A stretch of DNA of 64,000 nt from Dioscorea cayenensis subsp. rotundata (lineage: Eukaryota > Streptophyta > Magnoliopsida > Dioscoreales > Dioscoreaceae). Shown here piece by piece: positions 23,521 to 34,473 of the stretch. The notes under the pieces were generated by a model. That model was not told where the DNA came from and searched no databases. It saw nothing but the letters and a program-made list of their open reading frames with translations. The position numbers and the translations under genes are program-made. Each line of letters starts with the position of its first letter. Position 1 is the first letter of the stretch. The stretch spans positions 1,736,001 to 1,800,000 of the forward strand of contig NC_052479.1 of assembly GCF_009730915.1 (NCBI RefSeq). Direction: 5' to 3'.

Positions 23521-24480
23521 CATTCAATTTAAACAATAACAAATAGTTTTAAAAAATTAACTCAAATATTTAAACGGTTTACATATGTGTTTAAACGATA
23601 TCCAAAATATTTAAACAATGAACCTATAATTTAAACACTAAATCACATTTTTTAAACATAAAAGTTTGAAATTTAAACGGAGACTCGTGATGACAATATG
23701 GCTTCTATCGTCGCTTGCTTTCTTCCCGGTGTATCTCGCTTGCACTGGAGCGGCTGCTTGTGGGACGTCCTCCATCAGCCACTTGTGCGTCTCTTGCGCC
23801 CATGCATATCGTTCCATCAGTTTGAAAATCTCTTTTCCTAACATAATCGTTTATAAAAAAATCATAATGCATATCGTCCCATGGCAGGTAGGTCATCGAC
23901 ATAGTCAACTTTCCAGTCCGGAACCGAGCAGAACATGTTTGGGAAGAGGATTGTACCCATGAGGTACACCATCAGGAGCTTGATAAAATTTTCTTCTTCT
24001 CCCCTTTGTTGAACAAGCTGCTCAAGTGTTCTCTTGATGGAATCTCTGTATCTTTCGTAGGTTTTGGAAAAATATCTATCTTCAACATAATGTCAATGAA
24101 AGCATTTAATTTAAACAATAACAAATATTTTTAAACAATAAAGTCAAAATATTTAAACGGTTTACATGTGTGCTTAAACGTTATCCAAAATATTTAAACA
24201 GTAAACCGATAGTTTAAACATTAAATCACATTTTTAAAACATAAAAAGTTTAAAATTTAAACAAAGACTCATGATTTATTCCCTCTTTTCCTTCGAGCGA
24301 TGACAATATGGCTTCAATCGTCACTTGCTTTCTTTCCGGCGCATCTCGTTTGTACTCGAGCGGCAGCTTGTGGGACATCCTCCATCAGCCACTTGTGCGT
24401 CGCTTGCGCCCATGCATGTCGTTCCATCAGTTTGAAAATCTCTTTTTCTAAAATAATCGTTTATAAAATAAAATCATAAA
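23520..24480 (-). pseudogene. Tandemly duplicated exon and intron of the MULE protein gene
   Basis: Two copies of the same unit are present. Copy 1 spans about 23520-23860 and copy 2 about 24103-24470. Each holds an intron-like stretch full of TTTAAAC words and an exon reading, on the minus strand, KEIFKLMERYAWAQETHKWL (or its diverged form), then EDVPQAA and GKKASDD. Between them another minus-strand exon reads FIKLLMVYLMGTILFPNMFC, then VPDWKVDYVDDLP. The YLMGTILFPN...VDDLP pattern resembles the DUF1985-like region of plant Ulp1/MULE proteins, by memory only. Stops and frame shifts show it is inactive. Confidence 0.5.
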
Positions 24481-24737
24481 CACAACTTCTTCAACGGCGT
24501 CCACCTTGACTCAAAACCATACACTGCAAACTAATGAAATGCCGAACACTTGAGCGAGAATTTTTCTTCGAGACAATAGTGGAAAGCGAAGAAGAACTTC
24601 GAGACAAGGATGCCCAGTCGAAAAGAAAAGCTGAAGAGGCGAAAAGAGGAAAAAAAAGTATAACCGGCGCCAGAAATGGTTGTCTCTATGGATTATCCAA
24701 AAAAAATAACCCCTCACTTCCTCTCAAACCGGAAACA

Positions 24738-24742
24738 TGATT
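24738..24742. repeat. Left 5-bp target duplication of the LTR element (TGATT)
   Basis: TGATT directly precedes the first LTR. The identical TGATT follows the second LTR at 31400-31404. Five bases is the normal Ty3/Ty1 integration footprint, so both element ends are placed precisely. Confidence 0.9.
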
Positions 24743-24920
24743 TGTCACGCCCCGACCCGCGGGCCCACGAGGGCAGCGACAATCGCGCGAGCAATCCCGA
24801 GGAGGGATACCCCGCCACTCAACCCTCGGGATGCCGCAGAGGCTAATCAACACACCGAATTCAACAATATACATATCGCGAGATATAGAGCGAGAAAAAA
24901 CAATGTTACACAGCAGCGGT

Positions 24921-24956
<36 letters not shown>

Positions 24957-26233
24957 AGGATACAGAAAATATAGAGGTTCACAAAATACCCAGGGAAACA
25001 ACCCTAACAACGAGTAGGGAAATGGTAATACACGAAGTTTAAGAGTATTTAAATACTAAACCATGCAACAAGTTTTCTACACACTAGTGGATCCATAGGT
25101 CTTATAACATGTTCCATGACAACAACAACATACATGAGCCCGAAGGAAATACAACGGATGATAGAATAGTAGTAAATGCCGATGCTGCTGCCACACGGTC
25201 ACACCTACTACACCTGCAGATGCGGGAGGAAGAAAGAGGGATGAGTAACTCAAGTTACTCGGTGAGGGAGGTTAGCACAACCTTAGCGGAAAAAAATACA
25301 CCAGCAAACGAAAAATAATAATAATGAATCATCAAAAATAAATGCTTTACCAAAGTGATACAAGTTTAGAAACATTATTACATATAATAGAAGCCTTCAA
25401 GAGAATTAAAAAAACATAATAATACCAAGAAAACTCTTTTTACCCCAACTAGGGTTTACAACACAAAAAAATCATAAAAGCATGGTTTTTAAATACAAGT
25501 AAAAACAACAAAAAATATCATGGGTTTGAAATAAATAAACACAATACCCAACACTCACCCAACATAATATGGTCTAGAAAACTCTCTAAACCTTCGCGTA
25601 GCCATGGCTGGAGTTCGAGCCGCCAAGGTACTCATGCCCTTGAGCGTTGACCCATCAGTTCACGGTTGGTGACTCCGGCTACCGATGAATATCCGATCGG
25701 GGCTCTACACTCCCACCGAGGCGGCCCTCGTAGTAATCGGCCGGGTCGACACGCCACCTCAAAAGGGCGGCCGTGAAGACCGCCTACTGCGATAGGGATA
25801 TCACCAAAACAATCACCACAATAAAATACAACTCCACTCGGAGTACAATATCCATCCATGATCATAAATCAAGAATACCTCGACCATTTGCACGAGGACA
25901 AGATAAACACATAAGCAAAGCCCAAACTTTTAACACAAAATAATTTGCAAGTCCCAACACAAGCAACAACATGGAAATCCTTTTTCCTTTCAACAATCAA
26001 AAATTTGCTTCAAGCCTAGGATTTCACCAAATCAAAGATTTTTCATAACAAAACTCAAGTTTCAAACAAAAATAATGATTTCACAAACTCATGGATACAT
26101 ATATCAATCACAATTTCCACGATAACAAAAACAAAAAGCCAAAGAGACATCCAAGATTTGCCCTCAACAATAATTATCATTCACCAAATTACCAAACAAG
26201 TATAAATCAATAAAACTTACTTAAAACATGAAA

Positions 26234-26268
<35 letters not shown>

Positions 26269-27172
26269 CTATTGGCATTCTTCTAATAAAAGCTATGCTA
26301 AATAATTCCACTCACGGGATCGGCGATTTATCTTCCTCTGAAGCTACTCCTCGGCTAAGTCTTTGCCTCGAGCCAAGACTTCTTCTCCTTGCCAAAGCAT
26401 AACAAAACACCACAAAAAAATTAGCAAAAACAAACAAACAAGAAAAAAACCCTAAGTTTTTCTAACAAACCACCCTAATTCGATCCTAAGATTAGCTCAA
26501 AACTAGGTTTAAAAGGTTCCCAATGAGTTCCTAGGGGTTTTAGCTTCAATCTAATCCAAAGAAATCAAAAGAAACAACTAAAGATTGCCGGTGCTACGAG
26601 TAACCTCGGAAATGCTACGAGTAAAACCGAGCCCTATACTATGGTTTTCTCCCAATTTACAACTCTAAATCACAAATTTTTCTTCTACAACATTCTCACA
26701 CAAGATCAACAATTCAATGGCTTCAATTTAAACCTATAAACATGCAAATCCATGGAGAAATTCTAGGTTTTGAAAAACTAAAAACAAGGAAAAATACAAG
26801 AATAAATACGGTATAAAACCATAAATCTATGCTTACCAAGCTCAATGGTGAAGGAGGAAGAGATAGGATGCTTGGTTCGCCGGAAAAACTTCGCCGGGAA
26901 AAAAATAAGAAAAATGGGAAGGTTCGGCGAGACAAGGAAAAGAAGAAGAAGAAGAAAAAGAAGAAGAAGAAATGTTTTAAGGGAAAAATTTTTCGGTACA
27001 CTTTCTGATAGCTGGGCTACTACGATTGCAGGGCCTCTATCAAACCGAGCTTCTACGAGAACAAGTCGCTCTGAGAACCGATTTGCTACTGAGGATCAGT
27101 TTGCTACTGATGTGAGCTGAAAATCTATAGAAATGGGCTATAGTAATCTCGATGAAACCTTTGGGTATAACA
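24743..27172 (-). repeat. LTR (3' LTR in element orientation)
   Basis: This 2,430-base LTR contains an (AAC)n tract at about 24923-24957, a (TA)n tract at 26239-26267 and a GAA-rich tract at about 26937-26970. Reading frames inside it are not genes. It ends CA before the polypurine tract. Confidence 0.9.
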
Positions 27173-28966
27173 TTCTACTCCCCCTTAAGAAAAATTTAGC
27201 CCTCGAAATTTCCTTCTTACGACAAAAAGACCTCTATGACTCGAGTCTAACAATACACATGCATCAAACAAAAGATAGATATTGTCACACGTGATCATGT
27301 CGACACCGCCTAGGCTCTTCATTAGTCGGGGCAAAGATCACGGTGCGAGATCTAGTCTGCGAGGCGTGATCCTCCGGCTGAGGGGGTGTTGCTCATTGCT
27401 ACGGATCTTGTAGCGGTGGTGCGTGCACTGAGCCGCAGGTTTGTGAACCTCTAGGTCGAGTAGGATGACTGGATTAAGTCCGGGAGTAGGGGTCCCCCAC
27501 GGGTCGACGGTGGACACTGCGTCACGATGTGATCCAGCTTGTCACACTCGATAACATCTCGCAGCGGTTCTCGACATCGTCCTCCATGGAACTTATGACA
27601 ATTCCAACAACGTCGCATAGTTCCTGGCGATCTGATGACGACACCTCTGCTGAAGGTAGTGAACTCTCTTGCCCCGTGGTGCGGGCGGTGGAACCCTCGA
27701 AGAAACCAAGCGAAGGTGCACCACTAGATGAACTCTCACCTCTGCTCTTCTTTGAGGATTGACTCATTTTCGCACCTCTCCTCTTCTTGATGCTTTCACG
27801 GATTAGATGCGCCTTCGGGACCAACTTTTTACGCTCGAAGGGGCCAAGCTGCACTACTTCCTTAAAACTACGGTTTCTACGATGGCGCCATCCTCTCCCG
27901 GGACATCGAGGGTTCGGTCCGGCCTCGAACTTCGAACACAGGACTTCCTCGGAACCTACGGTTCAGTACAAAGTTTGCTAGGTCCTTTAATTACATCTCA
28001 TACTCGTCAGCGAGATCGCTACCACGGTTTCAGCTGCATGAACTCCCCGCCTTTTTACGGGTCTCTATGGAAGCGGGTGTAGTACTCCTCGTCAAACTCC
28101 CTCCGAAAATCGACCAACTCAAAACAACACGGGGAGCGACCTTTCGGGACTTTCCCACCAAACTCACGGCTCTGCCCTCAAGTAACCTCGTAGCAACCTT
28201 GAGCCTCAGGTCTTCTTCTAGAACCATGTAGGTAAAAGTAGCTATCACCCGCTTTAGCCACTCTTTGGCAACCATGGCATCGCTGCGTGCCATCAAAAGA
28301 AGCTGCGACCCTAGCTGTCCGGGGCTTCCTTCGAGGAGCTTAGACAAGAACAAACTCGGGCTGGACCCTCTTGTCCTCTGCGGGGACTAGGGGAACCGAT
28401 CTGCATTCGAGGGTGGTCTTTGAGCGTGTGGTGCAGCGATCGGTGACATCCTCTCCATACATGCTCCAAAAGCTCATGAAGTCTACGAACTCCCTGATAG
28501 GGTCATTTGCCTATCCCGATTGTCCCAATAGGCTCGAAAGCTCGCATCGCCTCTGCGAGACGGAGCTAACTCGGACGTCGGGGTGCAGGCGCGAGCTCGG
28601 GTACTCTAGGACCATGCATCGCGGCCGCTTTCTGGCAGTGCGTGCCTAGAATGTAGCCTCCCTGCCTGGGCGGCGAAGGAGGAGGCGGTGGAGATGGCAC
28701 TCCACGCCGTCCACCTCTAAGCGATGCGATGAGTAGGCTCAGCAGCGAGAGCAAGCTGCTCCAGCTGCGTGTCTTGCGAGGCGTTATCTTGGCATTTTCT
28801 ATGAAAAAAAGACACCAAAAGAACTTTCAAAATCAATTCCTATATGCAACGATGCTACATGCTCAACTCTAAGCTCGGATCCACTAGTTACTACGGAAGG
28901 CAGGTCGAAGACAAGAACAAAGTTACGACTATTAGTCTAAACCAGATAGCTCGATACCAATAAAAT
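27173..28966 (-). pseudogene. Internal region with degenerate gag
   Basis: The minus strand holds interrupted gag. A region at about 28030-28353 reads MVAKEWLKRVIATFTYMVLE, then LRLKVATRLLEGRAVSLVGK and, after a gap, VDFRREFDEEYYTRFHRDP. This is the plant retrotransposon gag pattern (EWL...L..A...LEG.A..WW....F..EF...Y). It is followed by a stop and then EFMQL. Downstream, 27522-27854 reads MQLGPFERKKLVPKAHLIRE, then a Ser-rich stretch. Several frame breaks separate these pieces. There is no pol coding sequence. Confidence 0.7.
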
Positions 28967-29144
28967 TGTCACGCCCGACCAGGGGCCCACGAGACGCGAC
29001 AATCGCCGCGAGCAATCCCGAGGAGGGATACCCCGCCACTCAACCCTCGGGGATGCCGCAAGGCTAATCAACACACCCGGAATTCAACAATATACATATC
29101 GCGGATATAGAGCGAGAAAAAACAATGTTACACAGACGGCGAAT

Positions 29145-29180
<36 letters not shown>

Positions 29181-30462
29181 AGGGATACGGAAAAATATGA
29201 GAGGTTCACAAAATACAGGGGAAACAACCCTAACAACGTGAGGAAATGGTAATACAGAAGTTTAAGAGTATTTAAATACTAAACCATGCAACAAGTTTTC
29301 TACACACTAGTGGATCCATAGGTCTTATAACATGTTCCATGACAACAACAACATACATGAGCGAAGGAAATACAACGGATGATAGAATAGTAGTAAATGC
29401 CGATCTGACGCCACACGGTCACACCTACTACCGCAGCGATCCGGGAGGAAGAAGAGGGATGAGTAACTCAAGTTACTCGAGTGAGGGAGGTTAGCACAAC
29501 CTTAGCGGAAAAAAATACACCAACAAAGAAAAAATAATAATAATGAATCATCAAAATAAATGCTTTTACCAAAGTGATACAAGTTTAGAAACATTATTAC
29601 ATATAATAGAAGCCTTCAAGAGAATTAAAAAAACATAATAATACCAAGAAAAACTCTTTTTTACCCCAACTAGGGTTTACAACACAAAAATCATAAAAGC
29701 ATGGTTTTAAATACAAGTAAAACAACAAAAATATCATGGGTTTTGAAATAAATAAACACAATACCCAACACTCACCCAACATAATATGGTCTAGAAAACT
29801 CTCTAAACCTTCGCTGTGCCATGGCTGGAGTTCGAGCCGCCAAGGTACTCATGCCCTTGACGTTGACCCATCAGTTCACCGGTTGGTGACTCCGGCTACC
29901 CGATGAATATCCGAGTCGGGGGCTCTACACTCCCACCGAACGGCCCTCGTAGTAATCGAGCCGGTCGACACGCCACCTCAAAAAGGTCGGGCCGTGAAGA
30001 CCGCCTACTCGCGATGAGGATATCACCAAAACAATCACCACAATAAAATACAACTCCACTCGGAGTACAATATCCATCCATGATCATAAATCAAGAATAC
30101 CTCGACCATTTGCACGAGGACAAGATAAACACATAAGCAAAGCCCAAACTTTTAACACAAAAATAATTTGCAAGTCCCAACACAAGCAACAACATGGAAA
30201 TCCTTTTTCCTTTTCAACAATCCAAAAATTTGCTTCAAGCCTAGGGATTTCACCAAATCAAAGATTTTTCATAACAAAAACTCAAGTTTCAAACAAAAAA
30301 TAATGATTTCACAAACTCATGGATACATATATCAATCACAATTTCCACGATAACAAAAACAAAAAGCCAAAAAGAGACATCCAAGATTTGCCTCAACAAT
30401 AATTATCATTCACCAAATTACCAAACAAGTATAAATCAATAAAACTTACTTAAAACATGAAA

Positions 30463-30494
<32 letters not shown>

Positions 30495-31399
30495 GCTATT
30501 GGCATTCTTCTAATAAAGCTATGCTAAATAATTCCACTCACGGGATCGGCAATTTATCTTCCTCGAAGCTACTCCTCGGCTAAGTCTTTGCCTCGAGCCA
30601 AGACTTCTTCTCCCTTGCCAAAGCATAACAAAACACCACAAAAAAATTAGCAAAAAAACAAACAAACAAGAAAAAAACCCTAAGTTTTTCTAACAAACCA
30701 CCCTAATTCGATCCTAAGATTAGCTCAAAAACTAGGTTTAAAAGGTTCCCAATGAGTTCCTAGGGGTTTTAGCTTCAATCTAATCCAAAAGAAATCAAAA
30801 GAAACAACTAAAGATTGCGGTGCTACGAGTAACCCTCGAAATGCTACAAGAAAACCGAGCCCTATACTATGGTTTTCTCCCAATTTACAACTCTAAATCA
30901 CAAATTTTTCTTCTACAACATTCTCACACAAGATCAACAATTCAATGGCTTCAATTTAAACCTATAAACATGCAAATCCATGGAGAAATTCTAGGTTTTT
31001 GAAAAACTAAAACAAGGAAAAATACAAGAATAAATACGGTATAAAACCATAAATCTATGCTTACCAAGCTCAATGGTGAAGGAGGAAGAGATAGGATGCT
31101 TGGTTCGCGGAAAAACTTCGCGGAAAAAAATAAGAAAATGGGAAGGTTCGGCCAAGACAAGGAAAAGAAGAAGAGAAGAAAGAAAAAGAAGAAGAAGAAA
31201 TGTTTTAAGGGAAAAATTTTTCAGTACACTACGATGTGAGCTACTACGAGTACAGGGCCTCTATCAAACCGAGGCTTCTACAGGGAACAAGTCGCTACGT
31301 GAACCGATTTGCTACGAGGATCGATGTGCTACGATGAATTGGGTCGAAAAATCTATAGAAATGGGCTATAGTAATCTACAGTAAACACTGGGTATAACA
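28967..31399 (-). repeat. LTR (5' LTR in element orientation)
   Basis: This 2,433-base LTR aligns with 24743-27172 over its whole length. In the stretches I compared, the differences are mostly small insertions and deletions, many in homopolymers or GC-rich words, rather than clean substitutions. It abuts the TGATT duplication at 31400. Confidence 0.9.
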
Positions 31400-31695
31400 T
31401 GATTGCACTGCCACAACTTCCCATGCAAGGGCAATTTCATCCATAAAATTCAAAATTAACTCTGTTAACGCCGGTTACAACTTTTGGGGGTTTGAAAATC
31501 ATTGAGTTTAAAAGGAATGTATTTTTAAGGATACACAAAGTTAGGGGTGTTTTTGTGCATATTACAAAGTTAGGGGATTTTTCTGGCAATTTCCACTTAA
31601 TTTTATAACTAAAAAAATAATAGTTGATATATATATATATAACGTTTTATTTTTTAAAAAAAAACTACTAATCCCGAAGAATATTAGAAATAAAA

Positions 31696-32270
31696 CGGTC
31701 AAACTGGCACTAATAACAAATTATTAGAAGAAATATTTAGTACAAAGTAGGACTGTAAAACATGTTTTTAATTACTACAAAGTAGGTCGGTCAAATCTGC
31801 ACCGGTCAGTAATTAGTACAAAGTACGTAGGTTAAAGTTACACCGGTAAGTATTTAATACAAAGTAGGACGGTCAAACCTGCACCAGTAAATATTTAGTA
31901 CAAAATAAGACGGTCAAACCTGCACCGGTAAGTACTTAGTACAAAGTAGGACGGTCAAAATTGCACCTGTCAATAATTAGTACAAAGTAGGACGGTCAAA
32001 CCTGCACCGGTCAGTAATTAGTACAAAGTAGGTCGTCAGTAAAACCTGTATCGGTCAGTAATTAGTACAAAGTATGTCGATCAAACCTGCACAGGTTAGT
32101 AATAAGCAAAAAGTATGACTGTAAAACTTGCACCGATTAGTAATTAGCACAAAATCATACGATGAAACCTGCATTGGTTAGTACTTAGCACAAAGTAGCT
32201 TGGTTAAACCTGCACCGGTCAGTAATTTATTCAAAGTAAATCGGTCAAATCTGCATCGGTCAGTAATTAG
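31696..32270. repeat. 41-bp minisatellite, about 13-14 units
   Basis: A tandem array whose consensus reads TACAAAGTAGGACGGTCAAA followed by CCTGCACCGGTCAGTAATTAG. Units drift by substitutions and one- or two-base gaps. It lies just outside the right end of the Mutator-like element. There are no non-repeat spacers, so it is not CRISPR-like. Confidence 0.9.
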
Positions 32271-32432
32271 AAGTTAAAATAAGATGAAAATGAGAGAAAA
32301 TGAGAATGAAGGGGAGATGGTATGAAGTGAGAAGTGGGTATTATATAAAAAATAAATAAATAAATAAATCCAACCGAAATAATTATAGTCATTAAATAAA
32401 TAATGCGGCCGTTAGTAACTTAGAAGTGAGGG

Positions 32433-32433
<1 letters not shown>

Positions 32434-32502
<69 letters not shown>
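32434..32502. repeat. (TA)n microsatellite of about 69 bp
   Basis: This is the longest TA tract of the window, about 34 units. Confidence 0.95.
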
Positions 32503-32505
<3 letters not shown>

Positions 32506-32519
32506 AAATCAAAAAGTGG

Positions 32520-32825
32520 GAAACCGGAGATTTCGGGAGAAAAATCTCCCGTTTTTCCAATTTTTCTAATTTTTAAATAAAAAAATGGAAAAACAGGAGA
32601 GCGAATCAAGTTTCCACTTTTTTTATTTTTTTATTTCTTAAAAAAAAATAGGAGAATATCTCTCATTTTCCTATTTAATAACTAAAAAATAAAAACAAAA
32701 AAACGAAATAGAAAACAGGAAATTTTTTCATGTTTTTCCTCAAAATGCACATTCTGGTGAATAATGCAGAATATGCGTATTCGGTAATTTTTTATTTTTT
32801 CTATAATATTTTTAAAAAAAGCCGT
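32520..32825. repeat. Right member of the outer inverted-repeat pair
   Basis: Read on the minus strand it gives TTTTTTTAAAAATATTATAG, then AAAATTACCGAATACGCATA and several CGGGAGA/TCTCCCG motifs. This parallels the left block at 20818-21060 in order. Similarity is diverged and gapped. Confidence 0.45.
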
Positions 32826-34473
32826 CAATTACCTCCGTCCAAGCATTATTTGGGTTTCATTTACCTCTTACACTAAATAAAAAACACCATTAAAAAATAT
32901 TTTCTTTTAATATAGTGGACAAGTCATGTTAGGATCGCATGAAATAAATTAATACTTCAACCGATACTAATAGGTCAAAAATCGTTGAAAAAAAAAAACT
33001 CTTTACTTTCATTCTAATTTTTCTAATTACCTATAAAGTTTTTTTATATATATATTGCATAATGAGGAGATATGTCTCAATTAAAATTTTAAATAATAAA
33101 ACAATTTGTCTCTAAACTGTACATATTGCACAACATATTTATGTTTAGAGCCTTCTGACTAAAATGCTTAGATAAATCTATCTAATTAAATTGAAATGGT
33201 TCTCTGAATAATACTGGTAATTGGGTTTTGTAGCTTAATCAATCAAGAGAATACATAAAACCATGGAAACACCTAAATAATTAACATAACCAAAACAAAC
33301 ACAAAATAATGCAGAACAAATAATAATAAATTTGGCAGCATCCCCCTACCTCACTAACCACACTAAGTATTAATTCGGACTATCTTTAAACCAAATTCCT
33401 TCAGTTTTTAAGCCAAAAGCTCAAACATATGTACTGCATTTTTTCAATGTGATTCGGAAGGGCATTCCTGAGTCTACTTTTTTATATGACTTTGTATCAT
33501 AAAGTGCATAAGGAGATGGATATATAATTAGTAACTAACTTAGGCATATTGATTTTGGGAATCAAAGTAAAAAAGGGTTTAGTGAATTTTGATAAATTCA
33601 AAAATCAGATTGAAGGCATTACCATTAGAAACTCCCATACAGTTACAACAAATTAGATTAGTTGAGGTCATACAGAAATCTAATAAGAGGAAAAAGATGT
33701 AAATAAATATAAAAGATGTTACAAAAATACTTAAGGGAAAGATGAGCCAGCAGTAGGTTCAGATGAATTTCCAGCTCAATCTTCCTTTTTTGGAGGAAGA
33801 TATGGATAGACTATGATTTCAGAGAGCTAGGAGCTTCCTTTTTAAGGCTACTATGGAGCTAATATATGATCATTAATTACATCTTTAGTTTCATCCTTTT
33901 CAGGTTTACAATCTTTTATGAAATCTCAAACATCAAGAGGAACCTGCGGTTTAACAAAGCATTAGTAACTTGCTCCACCAACATGCACTGAGTGACCATT
34001 TCATCAGGTAGAAGGCATTGCAAATTTCCATGTTTTAGAAGTCAGGAGTAATGGAGGACCACCCTAATGCCTAGGAGAGGAAAGTCCACCAGTACTCTTA
34101 ATAAGATGCCAAGGACACCAAATTAGACTTGTCCATGGGCCGGGTCGACCTGGGTTTAGGCTGGGCTTATCCATAATTATTAAATTTTAAACTTGTTTTA
34201 TCCCGGCCTGACCCAAAAAAATAGGTCTTAATTTTTGGCAGAACTGTCCAAATTTAATAACCTTTGTATTGCATCTATTGATTCTCATAACTGATGAGAT
34301 GATACGCATTAGAGAGATCAACTATATGAAAATTACCAAAATATCCATTTCTCCTCAAGTGCTGCCTTGACTTGCTCCAAGGGGTTACCCCTGACAAGGA
34401 ATTTGGCATATAATGCATGTTGGACCCTTTGGGTGGCTCAAGGTTATTTTTTAGAATTACAAGGAGATGATCA
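32826..34473. other. Spacer with old repeats, 3' flank of NPF-C
   Basis: No gene is supported. A block at about 33060-33400 resembles 38200-38660 (AATAATAC..GTAA..GGGTTTTGTAG and CTACCTCACTAACC-like words), so it is a dispersed repeat. At 34125-34230 the phrase CTTGTCCATGGGCCGGGTCG looks like the end of a GGCC-rich DNA transposon related in style to 63288-63759. Confidence 0.45.

Larger units (their letters stand above)
24743..31399 (-). mobile_element. Non-autonomous LTR retrotransposon (LARD-like), minus orientation
   Basis: Two long direct repeats (24743-27172 and 28967-31399) start TGTCACGCC and end GGGTATAACA on the plus strand and are flanked by TGATT. On the minus strand the element reads TGTTATACCC...GGCGTGACA. 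The primer-binding site next to the right-hand LTR reads TTGGTATCGAGC, close to the initiator-Met tRNA type TGGTATCAGAGC. A polypurine tract, AAGGGGGAGTAGAA, abuts the left-hand LTR. The internal region is only 1.8 kb and holds just a degenerate gag; no protease, reverse transcriptase or integrase is present. The gag remnant and the primer type suggest Ty3/Gypsy. The element sits inside the Mutator-like element and is therefore younger. Confidence 0.9.
21095..31596. mobile_element. Mutator-like element (Ulp1-carrying MULE), interrupted by an LTR retrotransposon
   Basis: The left end GGGAAAATTACTG and the mirrored right end GTGGAAATTGCCAG are similar, and both ends continue with CCCTAACTTT/CCCTCCAACTTTTGCAC-like and TTTTGCCCTTGCAAATGG-like blocks, giving long diverged terminal repeats of roughly 220 bases. 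A near-perfect 9-base target duplication flanks them. Without the inserted retrotransposon the element would be about 3.8 kb. The right half encodes minus-strand remnants of a Ulp1-type cysteine protease and a region resembling the DUF1985-like segment that precedes it in plant MULEs. The left half shows plus-strand exon-like segments. No MuDR transposase domain was recognised, so it is probably non-autonomous. GTTTAAAT/ATTTAAAC words recur in its intron-like stretches. Confidence 0.6.

Noticed and set aside
25109..25865. Open frames in the LTR as a separate gene
   Set aside because: They occur with indels in both LTRs and have no start context, splice signal or family match.
26723..27120. 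Overlapping Lys/Arg-rich and Phe-rich frames as small genes
   Set aside because: They lie in the LTR, recur in the second LTR at 30951-31239, and come from a GAA-rich tract.
31696..32270. Regularly spaced repeat as a CRISPR array
   Set aside because: The 41-bp units are contiguous with no unique spacers, and the genome is a plant's; it is a minisatellite.
34320..34430. Possible retrotransposon coding relic (minus strand reads LVRGNPLEQVKAALEEKW)
   Set aside because: The frame is short, has stops on both sides, and I could not match it to a family.
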